The position numbers and the translations under genes are program-made. Below are positions 1-7,679 of a stretch of DNA of 64,000 nucleotides, piece by piece. Numbering within the stretch: position 1 is the stretch's first letter; the number at the start of each line of letters is the position of its first letter. The notes under the pieces were generated by a model that saw only the letters and a program-made list of their open reading frames with translations, made no database searches and had not been told where the DNA came from. The DNA is taken from NCBI RefSeq assembly GCF_001277345.1, contig NZ_LIUT01000005.1, forward strand, positions 186,001 to 250,000. The letters run 5' to 3'. The stretch comes from Paenibacillus solani (GTDB lineage: Bacteria > Bacillota > Bacilli > Paenibacillales > Paenibacillaceae).

Positions 1-93
1 GGTGTTGCATTGCCGCTGGGAGTTATCGGTCACGAAGGGAGCACCATTCTGGTTATATTAAACGGACTTCGTCTGCTGCGCAGCGGCCGTTAA
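1..93 (+). CDS. Heavy-metal-translocating P-type ATPase, C-terminal end (partial)
   Basis: An open frame enters from the left edge and stops at a TAA at 91-93, leaving 30 residues. It reads GHEGSTILVILNGLRLL near the end, the last transmembrane helix of Zn/Cd/Co-exporting P1B ATPases of the CadA/ZosA/ZntA type. The catalytic domains lie outside the window, so the metal cannot be deduced. A terminator-like hairpin follows about 55 bases downstream. Family assignment rests on this short tail only. Confidence 0.8.
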   Translation, partial: GVALPLGVIGHEGSTILVILNGLRLLRSGR

Positions 94-149
94 TGGACTG
101 AGCATTTTCTGCTATGACACCCAGCATCCCCTTCATTACCTTGCTAAGT

Positions 150-189
150 ATCCCTCTGAATTCGCATGGCGAGTACAGGGGGATTTTTG
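150..189 (+). terminator. Probable rho-independent terminator of the ATPase gene
   Basis: ATCCCTCTG at 150-158 pairs with CAGGGGGAT at 176-184 through nine pairs including one G-U, and five T follow. The loop is long (17 bases) but has a small inner CGC/GCG stem. Strength is moderate. Confidence 0.5.
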
Positions 190-449
190 CAGGTTTCGGG
201 CTTTCCTTTGGATTCTTTTCATCAAAGATTCATTTTCATGCCATCCATTGAACAAGGGAAGCCTTTCGGGACCATTAATTCTTCTAAAATGAATTCAGCG
301 CACTTATTACCATCAAGTAAGCGTTCTTGAAGGAGAAAGATCGGCGGCGTTCCTTAGTGAATGAGATTTGTATTTTCCAAATGTTAAATTTTCCTCGGTT
401 TATGAAGAATGGATTAACAATAATTTCGGTTAAGAGTGGATGTGATATA

Positions 450-478
450 TTGACATCCTGCCATAATGTAACCATAAT
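450..478 (+). promoter_or_regulatory. Sigma-A promoter of trxB
   Basis: TTGACA (450-455) and CATAAT (473-478) are separated by 17 bases, about 50 bases ahead of the trxB start. The -35 box is a perfect match and the -10 box has one mismatch. Confidence 0.75.
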
Positions 479-530
479 GAATATCAAATTATAATGATTA
501 CAATTAAGATATATATAGGAGGGAACCGCT

Positions 531-1472
531 ATGTACAAATCGGTCATCATAGGCACAGGTCCTGCCGGACTTACTGCTGCAATATATCTGGCTCGGGCCA
601 ATCTAAGCCCGCTTGTCATTGAAGGTCCGCAACCTGGCGGTCAGCTTACTACAACGACCGAAGTGGAGAATTTCCCGGGTTTCCCCGAAGGCATCATGGG
701 TCCTGAATTGATGGACAATATGCGCCAGCAGGCTGAGCGATTCGGCGCGGAATTTCGTACAGGCTGGGTGAACAGCGTGGAATTCGGCGAGCGTCCATTC
801 AAGTTGAACGTAGATGGGATGGGCGAGATTGTTGCCGAAACGTTGATCATCTCAACAGGCGCAACAGCTAAATATCTCGGTATTCCCGGAGAACAGGATA
901 ATGTGGGACGCGGCGTAAGCACTTGTGCTACATGCGATGGATTCTTTTTCCGCGGCAAAGAGATTGTCGTTGTAGGTGGTGGTGATTCCGCACTGGAAGA
1001 AGCCAATTTCCTGACCCGTTTTGCATCCAAAGTGACCGTGGTACACCGCCGCGGGGAACTTCGCGCATCCAAAATCATGCAGGACCGCGCCCGCGCTAAC
1101 GAGAAAATTGAGTGGGCTCTGGACCGCACGCCACAGGAAGTTGTAGCTGACGATTCCGGCGTAAAGGGAATTAAAGTGCTGAATAATCAAACAGGTGAAG
1201 AAGAAATGATTACGGCCAGCGGTGTGTTCGTAGCGATTGGCCATCATCCGAATACCGGCTTCCTTGGCGGCAATATTACGACAGATCCGAACGGTTATAT
1301 CGTAACAACACCAGGCACATCGGAGACGAATATTCAAGGCGTATTTGCTTGCGGAGATGTGCAGGATACCCGTTACAGACAAGCAATTACGGCGGCAGGA
1401 AGCGGCTGTATGGCAGCTATGGATGCCGAGAAATACATCGAGAGCCTGGAACACAACGCTGTCGTGTTGTAA
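531..1472 (+). CDS. trxB: Thioredoxin reductase (NADPH)
   Basis: This 313-residue flavoprotein passes electrons from NADPH through FAD and a redox disulfide to thioredoxin in the cytoplasm. The N-terminal GTGPAG dinucleotide-binding loop, the CATC redox pair at residues 132-135, the second Rossmann loop GGGDSALEEA and the C-terminal FACGDVQD FAD motif are all present in the family's usual order and length. The start follows an AGGAGGG site. A glutaredoxin-like gene lies 65 bases downstream before the first strong terminator, so the two are probably co-transcribed as a thiol-redox unit from the promoter at 450-478. Confidence 0.96.
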   Translation: MYKSVIIGTGPAGLTAAIYLARANLSPLVIEGPQPGGQLTTTTEVENFPGFPEGIMGPELMDNMRQQAERFGAEFRTGWVNSVEFGERPFKLNVDGMGEIVAETLIISTGATAKYLGIPGEQDNVGRGVSTCATCDGFFFRGKEIVVVGGGDSALEEANFLTRFASKVTVVHRRGELRASKIMQDRARANEKIEWALDRTPQEVVADDSGVKGIKVLNNQTGEEEMITASGVFVAIGHHPNTGFLGGNITTDPNGYIVTTPGTSETNIQGVFACGDVQDTRYRQAITAAGSGCMAAMDAEKYIESLEHNAVVL

Positions 1473-1537
1473 ACTGATAGGTAACATCTAACAGGCCTTC
1501 ATCGTTTATTATTTTGAACAGAGGAGACAAAGCGACC

Positions 1538-1774
1538 ATGGAAAATGTGATTGTATACACGTCGAACAACTGCCCACATTGTAAGCAAGTAAAAAGCTTT
1601 TTGTGCGATCAAGGCATTGAGTTTGAAGAACGCAATATTGAGAAAAATGACGAATTTGCGCAGCAGGTATGGGATATGGGCGTTCGTGCCGTACCTCTCA
1701 CGATCATCGGTGAACACCGTATCCTTGGCATGAATAAGCTTCAATTTAATAAAGCGTTGAATCCGGAAGCATAA
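1538..1774 (+). CDS. Glutaredoxin-family / NrdH-like redox protein
   Basis: This 78-residue protein has a thioredoxin fold with the redox motif CPHC at residues 12-15, followed by a cis-proline region AVPLTI and the C-terminal GxNKLQFNKAL helix typical of bacterial NrdH and small glutaredoxins. The ATG at 1538 is chosen over an in-frame TTG at 1514 because GAGGAG at 1521-1526 sits 11 bases before it. NrdH proteins are reduced by thioredoxin reductase, which fits its position just behind trxB. The actual client, such as ribonucleotide reductase or another disulfide, cannot be told from the sequence. Confidence 0.88.
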   Translation: MENVIVYTSNNCPHCKQVKSFLCDQGIEFEERNIEKNDEFAQQVWDMGVRAVPLTIIGEHRILGMNKLQFNKALNPEA

Positions 1775-1820
1775 GATCCGAACCCTATGGCAAGGGGAAC
1801 CGGACAGCTGCATATATGAG

Positions 1821-1866
1821 AAAAGAGCTCTCTCCCTGAACAGGGAAAGAGCTCTTTTTGGTTTTT
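1821..1866 (+). terminator. Terminator after the glutaredoxin gene
   Basis: AAAAGAGCTCTCTCCCTG and CAGGGAAAGAGCTCTTTTT form a long hairpin, followed by a second T-run. It may serve both strands because the next gene is transcribed towards it. Confidence 0.85.
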
Positions 1867-1902
1867 TTCGAGCTGACGCTGCCATCTTTATGCAACTCGT
1901 CT

Positions 1903-2106
1903 TCACTTGCTGAAGAATAGACTCATGATGATCTGGAATACGACGTATGCTCCCACACCGGAGCCGAGTAGAATGAAGCCAAGCTTTTTTTTGCCTTGAA
2001 AAAAACGCATGATGGCAAGACTGAACAAAGGCGCGATAACTAGGAGAAACAGCAATACGGTCACAAACATTTGTGCCGATATATCCGCAGTGCTTACATA
2101 GGTCAT
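1903..2106 (-). CDS. Small two-helix membrane protein, unknown function
   Basis: The 67-residue protein has two predicted membrane helices (about residues 14-36 and 44-64) separated by the basic loop RFFQGKKKLG. I do not recognise a characterised family. The ATG at 2106 is preceded on this strand by AGAGGAAA about ten bases upstream; the longer frame beginning at 2187 has an atypical Cys/Arg-rich N-terminus and is rejected. It lies alone between the trxB terminator and xylR. Confidence 0.7.
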   Translation of the reverse strand: MTYVSTADISAQMFVTVLLFLLVIAPLFSLAIMRFFQGKKKLGFILLGSGVGAYVVFQIIMSLFFSK

Positions 2107-2259
2107 TTGAGCGTTTCCTCTCCCTTTTATATAACAATCACACACATTTCTACGGAAGAAACGGTGATTTAAATGCAAGGATGACATTAATTATAACGGA
2201 AAGCTGCATTTTTTTCCTCAATATGCCGGATGTTAATTACGACAAAATATCGTCAATTT

Positions 2260-3432
2260 TTAATTTGTCGGCATGGACACCCGTACAGGCCCCAGAAATT
2301 GCGAGATAGCGGAGTAGGCTGCACCAATCATGGTGGAGCGGCTGCCCAGCTCCGAAAACCGGATTTCCATCAGCTCTCGGTGATATGGCAATGTTCGCTG
2401 AGCGACGACCTGCTGCAGCGTTTCCTCGATCCAGGGCCGCGCATCCGATAACGGTCCCCCAATGATCACCGATTGCGGATTGAATCCGTTAACCAGATTG
2501 GTAATCCCAACACCAAGATAGCGCCCAAGCTCCTCAAAATGACGGATGGTCTCCTGATGTCCAAGCTCCGCGTGATGAACCAGCTCGGAAGTGTTTTTGG
2601 ATGGAAGAATGCCATTCTTGTTGTCATAGGACTTCTCAGAGGCATATAGCTCCCAGCACCCACGGTTCCCGCAGGTGCATTCTCTGCCATCGGCTTCGAT
2701 GGACATATGGCCGCTTTCACCGGCATATCCACGGGCACCCTTGTACAGCTCGCCGTTGATAATGATGCCGGAGCCGATACCACTGCCCGCACTTATATAT
2801 AGAAGATGTCGGGCATCCTGACCTGCCCCGAACCGCAGCTCGCCCTGGGCACCGGCATTCGCTTCATTGTCGATGGTGACAGGAAGCCCCAGCTCGTTCT
2901 CAAGCTGCAGCTGCAGCGGGACCATCTCCCACCCCAGGTTGGGAGCGAAGAGAACGGTGCCGTCCTCGTCTACCATCCCGGGGACGCCTATTCCGATCCC
3001 GATGATGCCGTAAGGGGAGGGAGGTGCCTGACGCATGAGACCATGAATCATGCCCACCATCAGCGAGGTTACCGTTTGCACGTCATGCTCTTCAAGAGCT
3101 GTGTCGTCTTCGGCAAGAATCCGGCCTTCAAGATCGGTGAGCACAGCGGTCATTTGCTTGACCCGCAGCTCAACACCGACAGCATAACCGGCTTGTCCGT
3201 TAAACAGCAGCAGCTGCGGCTTTCTGCCTCCGCTGGATTGCCCGGGGCCGATCTCCTGGACAAGGTGATTATTGCACAGTTCCTGTACGAGATTGGAGAC
3301 GGTGGCTTTGTTAAGACCAGTCAGCTTGGATACTTTTGCTCGGGAAACAGGGGCCTGCTGACGGATCGTATCAAGGATAATCGAAGTGTTTATTCTTTTG
3401 ACCAGAGCCTGGTCACCGGTAATATTCGTCAT
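2260..3432 (-). CDS. xylR: ROK-family xylose operon repressor
   Basis: This 390-residue ROK protein has an N-terminal winged helix-turn-helix (about residues 15-70, with SRAKVSKLTGLNKATVSNL) and a sugar-kinase-like ROK domain with the zinc motif CTCGNRGCWELYASE near residue 252. Such XylR proteins bind DNA without xylose and release it when xylose binds. The gene is divergent from xylA across a 258-base region that contains an imperfect operator-like dyad. The family also contains NagC and ROK kinases, but the DNA-binding domain and the neighbouring xylAB genes make XylR the best name. AAAAGGAAT precedes its ATG. Confidence 0.92.
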   Translation of the reverse strand: MTNITGDQALVKRINTSIILDTIRQQAPVSRAKVSKLTGLNKATVSNLVQELCNNHLVQEIGPGQSSGGRKPQLLLFNGQAGYAVGVELRVKQMTAVLTDLEGRILAEDDTALEEHDVQTVTSLMVGMIHGLMRQAPPSPYGIIGIGIGVPGMVDEDGTVLFAPNLGWEMVPLQLQLENELGLPVTIDNEANAGAQGELRFGAGQDARHLLYISAGSGIGSGIIINGELYKGARGYAGESGHMSIEADGRECTCGNRGCWELYASEKSYDNKNGILPSKNTSELVHHAELGHQETIRHFEELGRYLGVGITNLVNGFNPQSVIIGGPLSDARPWIEETLQQVVAQRTLPYHRELMEIRFSELGSRSTMIGAAYSAISQFLGPVRVSMPTN

Positions 3433-3595
3433 ATATATTCATTCCTTTTAAGATCTTGCTTCCTACGTATATAGGTTCATCAAACTTGATAAGCTCAAGT
3501 CTAGGGGCAAAGTTCAGAAAATGCAACAACCTGTAACAAGCTCCACGGCTGCGAGAGCATTCATGAAGCAGGAGTTGAAAAAGTTGTCATTTAAT

Positions 3596-3640
3596 AACTT
3601 AGTTTAACCAATAGACAAAGTATATAACCTGTGTTAGGAT
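3596..3640 (+). promoter_or_regulatory. xylA promoter with overlapping XylR operator candidate
   Basis: TAGACA (3612-3617) and TAGGAT (3635-3640) are spaced by 17 bases, giving a plausible sigma-A promoter. An imperfect dyad, ACTTAGTTT at 3597-3605 against GACAAAGT at about 3614-3621, overlaps the -35 box. It resembles the TTAGTTT...AAACTAA type of Bacillus xyl operators. The promoter is fairly clear; the operator is inferred from position and partial symmetry. Confidence 0.6.
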
Positions 3641-3644
3641 AACC

Positions 3645-3660
3645 CTGTAAGCGTTAACCA
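3645..3660 (+). promoter_or_regulatory. CcpA catabolite-response element (cre)
   Basis: CTGTAAGCGTTAACCA matches the cre consensus WTGNAANCGNWWNCAW at all but two positions. It lies just downstream of the -10 box of xylA, a position where CcpA blocks transcription when preferred sugars are available. Confidence 0.75.
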
Positions 3661-3690
3661 CACCTTATCAAGGTATAGGAGGATTTATTC

Positions 3691-5007
3691 ATGGCCTATT
3701 TTAACAACATTAACAAAGTCGAGTACGAAGGCAGCAAATCAACTAACCCTTATGCTTTTAAATTTTATAATCCGACAGAAGTTGTAGCCGGCAAAACGAT
3801 GGAAGAGCATCTTCGTTTCGCCATGGCTTACTGGCATACATTAACTGCGGGCGGTTCTGATCCGTTCGGCGCTGACACTGCAGTTCGTCCTTGGGGTCAC
3901 TTCTCCGGGATGGACCTTGCGAAAGCCCGCGTTGAAGCAGGTTTTGAATTCATGGAGAAACTGAACCTTCCGTATTTCTGCTTCCATGATGTAGACATTG
4001 CACCGGAAGGCAGCAGCCTGCGCGAGTTCTACAGCAACATCGATACAATTGTGGACTCGATTGAAGACCATATGAAATCCACCGGCAAAAAATTGCTCTG
4101 GAACACCGCGAACATGTTCACGAATCCACGTTTCATGCATGGTGCGGGCACTACGTGCAACGCGGATGTATACGCTCATGCGGCTGCGCAAATCAAGAAG
4201 GGCCTTGAAGTCGGCAAACGCCTCGGCGCTGAGAACTATGTGTTCTGGGGAGGCCGTGAAGGTTATGAGACCCTGCTGAACACGGATATGGGCCTTGAAC
4301 TGGATAACCTGGCACGCCTGTTTCACATGGCGGTTGATTATGCCAAGGAAATCGGTTTTGACGCTCAATTCCTGATCGAGCCGAAACCGAAGGAGCCAAC
4401 GAAGCACCAATATGACTTTGATGCAGCTACAACGATCGCATTCCTGCAAAAATACGGTCTCGACAAGCACTTTAAATTGAATCTCGAAGCAAACCACGCT
4501 ACGCTCGCTGGTCATACATTCGAGCATGAGCTTCGCGTAGCACGCATCAACGGCATGCTCGGTTCCCTCGACGCGAACCAAGGCGATATGCTCATCGGAT
4601 GGGATACGGACGAATTCCCGGTTAACATCTATGACGCTACGTTGACGCTGTACGAAGTGTTGATGAACGGCGGTCTCGGCCGCGGCGGCGTGAACTTTGA
4701 TGCGAAGGTTCGCCGTCCATCCTTCGAGCCGGAAGATCTGTTCCATGCGCATATCGCTGGTATGGATACTTATGCCAAAGGCTTGAAAGTGGCTGCGAAG
4801 CTGATCGAAGACCGCGTATTCGAGGACTTCATCGCGAAGCGTTACAGCAGCTTTAATGAAGGCATCGGCGCAGACGTTGTATCCGGCAAGGCCACACTTG
4901 CTTCCCTTGCTGAATACGCACTGAACAACGAGTCTCCGCGGAAAAATGAATCCGGACGTCAGGAAATGCTAAAAGCCATTCTGAATCAGTACATTCTTGC
5001 AAACTAA
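3691..5007 (+). CDS. xylA: Xylose isomerase
   Basis: This cytoplasmic metal-dependent enzyme of 438 residues converts D-xylose to D-xylulose. Class II features are visible: FCFHDVD with the catalytic histidine near residue 100, VFWGGREGYETL, the metal-binding segment FLIEPKPKEPTKHQYD, and NLEANHATLAGH. Length is standard for the family. AGGAGG at 3677-3682 is ideally placed for the ATG. It is the first gene of the xylAB operon, controlled by XylR and CcpA sites immediately upstream. Confidence 0.97.
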   Translation: MAYFNNINKVEYEGSKSTNPYAFKFYNPTEVVAGKTMEEHLRFAMAYWHTLTAGGSDPFGADTAVRPWGHFSGMDLAKARVEAGFEFMEKLNLPYFCFHDVDIAPEGSSLREFYSNIDTIVDSIEDHMKSTGKKLLWNTANMFTNPRFMHGAGTTCNADVYAHAAAQIKKGLEVGKRLGAENYVFWGGREGYETLLNTDMGLELDNLARLFHMAVDYAKEIGFDAQFLIEPKPKEPTKHQYDFDAATTIAFLQKYGLDKHFKLNLEANHATLAGHTFEHELRVARINGMLGSLDANQGDMLIGWDTDEFPVNIYDATLTLYEVLMNGGLGRGGVNFDAKVRRPSFEPEDLFHAHIAGMDTYAKGLKVAAKLIEDRVFEDFIAKRYSSFNEGIGADVVSGKATLASLAEYALNNESPRKNESGRQEMLKAILNQYILAN

Positions 5008-5049
5008 TTCTTATTTGGCTTGATGCTTGTTCCATGAAATCCAAATCTT

Positions 5050-5076
5050 CACCGGCTCCCTACTGGGAAGCCGGTG
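5050..5076 (+). other. Strong hairpin in the xylA-xylB spacer
   Basis: CACCGGCT at 5050-5057 pairs perfectly with AGCCGGTG at 5069-5076, extended inside by CCC/GGG around a TACT loop. The following bases (TCCTTATTTC) are not a clean T-run, so it is more likely an mRNA-stabilising or partial attenuating hairpin than a full terminator. Confidence 0.65.
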
Positions 5077-5110
5077 TCCTTATTTCATGATGAAACGAAG
5101 GAGGATATTG

Positions 5111-6613
5111 ATGAGTTACGTTATCGGAGTTGATTTGGGGACCAGCGCAGTAAAGACCGTGCTGGTGAACCGCAGCGGCGCAGTTGTCGCAGAGCATTCG
5201 GAGGCATACCCGCTGAGCCAGCCACGTCCGGGTTACAGCGAGCAGCGTCCCGAGGATTGGGTAGACAAAACCGTATTGTCACTGCGTCTGTTAATGGAAG
5301 AGAGCAATATCTCTCCATCCGAAGTGGAAGGACTAAGCTTCTCTGGCCAAATGCACGGTTTAGTACTGGTAGATGGGGAAGGTGCCGTGCTGCGTCCGGC
5401 CATTCTGTGGAATGATACCCGGACAACGGCGCAATGCCGCCGTATTGAGGAGACCTTGCAGGAGAAGCTGCTCGGCATTGCACGCAATCGCGCCCTGGAA
5501 GGCTTCACCCTGCCGAAGATTCTATGGGTACAGGAGCATGAACCAGAGCTGCTCGAACAGGCTGCCTTATTCCTGCTGCCTAAGGATTACGTGCGTTTCC
5601 GCTTGACCGGACAATACGCGATGGACTACTCCGATGCAGCCGGAACGCTGCTGCTGGAAGTATCAGGAAAATCCTGGAGTAACGAAATTCTGGATGCCTT
5701 CCAGCTGCCGCATTCCTTATGCCCGCCGCTGGTCGAATCCTTCGACGCGTGCGGCACCCTGCTCCCCGAGATTGCTAAGCAAGCCGGTCTGCTGCCGGAG
5801 ACGAAGGTATTTGCGGGTGGAGCGGACAATGCCTGCGGCGCCATCGGTGCGGGTATCCTCGAAGAAGGGCAGACGATGTGCAGCATTGGTACATCGGGCG
5901 TAGTGTTGTCCTACGAGGAGCGCCGCGATGTGGATTTTGAAGGGAAGGTCCATTTCTTTAACCATAGCGAGAAAGATGCTTACTATATTATGGGTGTAAC
6001 CCTGGCGGCAGGTTATAGCCTGAACTGGTTCAAGGATACTTTCGCGCCGGATGTCTCCTTTGAAACGCTGTTAAGCGATATCGGGAATATCCCGGCTGGC
6101 AGCGGCGGGCTGCTGTTCACCCCCTATATTGTCGGCGAACGCACACCGCATCCGGATGCAACCATTCGCGGCAGCTTCATTGGAATGGACGCCGGGCATA
6201 AGTTGCCTCACTTTGCGCGGTCGGTTCTCGAAGGGATTACGTTCTCTCTCCGGGAATCCATTGACATCCTTCGAGCATCAGGCAAGCAAATCGACCGCGT
6301 CATTTCCATTGGAGGCGGTGCCAAGAACGAGACTTGGCTGCAAATGCAGGCTGACGTATTCAACGCCGAAATCGTGAAGCTGGAGAGCGAGCAGGGTCCA
6401 GCCATGGGGGCAGCCATGCTCGCTGCCTACGGCTGCGGCTGGTTCCCAAGCCTACAGGAATGCGCGAAAGCATTTTTGCGTCCTGCACGTTCCTATTCTC
6501 CAAATCCGCAAACGATTCAAACCTATGACAGATTGTTTGGACTCTATCAGAGCGTATACGGAGCCACGCGCGATCTCAGTGCTAAATTAGACCAATTCCG
6601 GGGACAAACTTAA
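5111..6613 (+). CDS. xylB: Xylulokinase
   Basis: This 500-residue FGGY kinase phosphorylates D-xylulose to xylulose 5-phosphate for the pentose phosphate pathway. The N-terminal GVDLGTSAVKTVL phosphate loop, the SGQMHGLVLVD segment typical of xylulokinases, the nucleotide-binding GGADNACGAIGAG and the C-terminal GGGAKNETWLQMQADVF signature are present. The ATG at 5111 is preceded by GAAGGAGGAT; an upstream in-frame ATG at 5027 would extend into the intergenic hairpin and is rejected. It is the second gene of the xyl operon, ending at the terminator at 6628. Confidence 0.96.
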   Translation: MSYVIGVDLGTSAVKTVLVNRSGAVVAEHSEAYPLSQPRPGYSEQRPEDWVDKTVLSLRLLMEESNISPSEVEGLSFSGQMHGLVLVDGEGAVLRPAILWNDTRTTAQCRRIEETLQEKLLGIARNRALEGFTLPKILWVQEHEPELLEQAALFLLPKDYVRFRLTGQYAMDYSDAAGTLLLEVSGKSWSNEILDAFQLPHSLCPPLVESFDACGTLLPEIAKQAGLLPETKVFAGGADNACGAIGAGILEEGQTMCSIGTSGVVLSYEERRDVDFEGKVHFFNHSEKDAYYIMGVTLAAGYSLNWFKDTFAPDVSFETLLSDIGNIPAGSGGLLFTPYIVGERTPHPDATIRGSFIGMDAGHKLPHFARSVLEGITFSLRESIDILRASGKQIDRVISIGGGAKNETWLQMQADVFNAEIVKLESEQGPAMGAAMLAAYGCGWFPSLQECAKAFLRPARSYSPNPQTIQTYDRLFGLYQSVYGATRDLSAKLDQFRGQT

Positions 6614-6627
6614 TATATCAACGCTAT

Positions 6628-6666
6628 AGAGCGGGTCGGGAAGATGTTTTCCGGCCTGCTCTTTTT
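6628..6666 (+). terminator. Terminator of xylAB
   Basis: AGAGCGGGTCGGGAA pairs with TTTTCCGGCCTGCTCT, including G-U pairs, followed by TTTTT. Confidence 0.8.
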
Positions 6667-6808
6667 GCGTGGGCGCCATTTGACGAATATACTGAAGGCA
6701 GAGCTGTTTCCAGGGACTGGATGACCTGTGGCCATGATGTGAATTTTGCGGACATTATCGATTGAGGAACCTATCGCCAGTGTAAAAAAAGAATGGAGGA
6801 TTTAAACA

Positions 6809-7438
6809 TTGAAACTGACTACTGAACTGAAACGTGAGAGAATCGTTGCCATTGTGCGGGGCATTACGAGAGAGCAGGCAGATTTCGTAGGAGAAGGATT
6901 GGCCCAAGGCGGAGTCCGCTTCATGGAAGTAACCATGAATACGGATGATGCTTTACATATGATCCAGGCTTGGCGTACCCGCTATGATGAGGCGGTATAT
7001 GTAGGTGCTGGAACCGTGCTTGATGTGGATATGGCGAAGGAAGCGATTGCTGCCGGTGCTCAGTTTCTGATCTCGCCGAATACGGATCTGTCTGTCATCG
7101 AATATGCTTTGGAGCAGGGAATTGATGTGTGGCCGGGGGCGATGACCCCGACCGAGATTGTGGCAGCTTACGCAGCGGGAGCAGAGATCGTGAAACTGTT
7201 TCCTACTGCCAGTCTGGGCTTGTCCTATATCAGAGAGCTTCAGGGGCCACTGAATCATATTCCACTCCTTGCAACGGGAGGGGTTACGCTGGACAATCTT
7301 CCGGATTATTTTACGGCCGGCGCGGCAGCGGTTGGTTTGGGCAGCGCACTGCTTCCAAAGGATGCACTCTTAACAGGCAACACAGATGAGATCACGCGTC
7401 GTACGGCGGCTTTTGTGGAAGCTGCGAAGCGCAGTTAA
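6809..7438 (+). CDS. eda: 2-dehydro-3-deoxy-phosphogluconate / 4-hydroxy-2-oxoglutarate aldolase
   Basis: This 209-residue class I aldolase has a TIM-barrel fold and splits KDPG (or KHG) into pyruvate and an aldehyde. It carries the family segments GVRFMEVTMNTDDA, VGAGTVLD, the Schiff-base lysine in EIVKLFPTAS, and LLATGGVTLDNL. The start is a TTG at 6809 with ATGGAGGAT eight bases upstream. It follows the xylAB terminator and has no kdgK, gnd or uronate genes beside it, so its substrate in this organism is not fixed by context. Family members also include 2-keto-3-deoxy-6-phosphogalactonate aldolases. Confidence 0.9.
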   Translation: MKLTTELKRERIVAIVRGITREQADFVGEGLAQGGVRFMEVTMNTDDALHMIQAWRTRYDEAVYVGAGTVLDVDMAKEAIAAGAQFLISPNTDLSVIEYALEQGIDVWPGAMTPTEIVAAYAAGAEIVKLFPTASLGLSYIRELQGPLNHIPLLATGGVTLDNLPDYFTAGAAAVGLGSALLPKDALLTGNTDEITRRTAAFVEAAKRS

Positions 7439-7679
7439 CCTTGCGTTCGGAATAGACTTTTCCTATGCAAAAGAAGAGACGGAATGATTACACTATTTTC
7501 ATTATTTATCATACAGGTTATGTTTAGCAGGTTAGTAACATAAGGAATATATAGACAAGTTATGGTATTATTTAGGTAGATGGTTGGTGTCATTGCTTCC
7601 GGGTCCAGACATCGGTTAAGAATATCCTCCATAGAAGATCAGATGTGATTAGGTTCAAGTGATGAAGGGAGCGACTGAA

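Larger units (their letters stand above)
94..530. other. Intergenic region before trxB
   Basis: No convincing gene lies in these 437 bases. The first part holds a terminator-like hairpin (150-189) for the upstream ATPase gene. The last part holds a near-consensus sigma-A promoter (450-478) and the trxB ribosome site. Nothing recognisable is seen at about 190-440; an opposite-strand open frame there runs into trxB and has no family features. Confidence 0.6.

Noticed and set aside
284..619. Minus-strand frame of 111 codons overlapping trxB
   Set aside because: Its start lies inside trxB, it has no ribosome site and no family features, and it covers the trxB promoter.
3841..4752. Minus-strand frame of 303 codons inside xylA
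   Set aside because: A shadow of a strongly biased gene; no domain, and it lies entirely within xylA.
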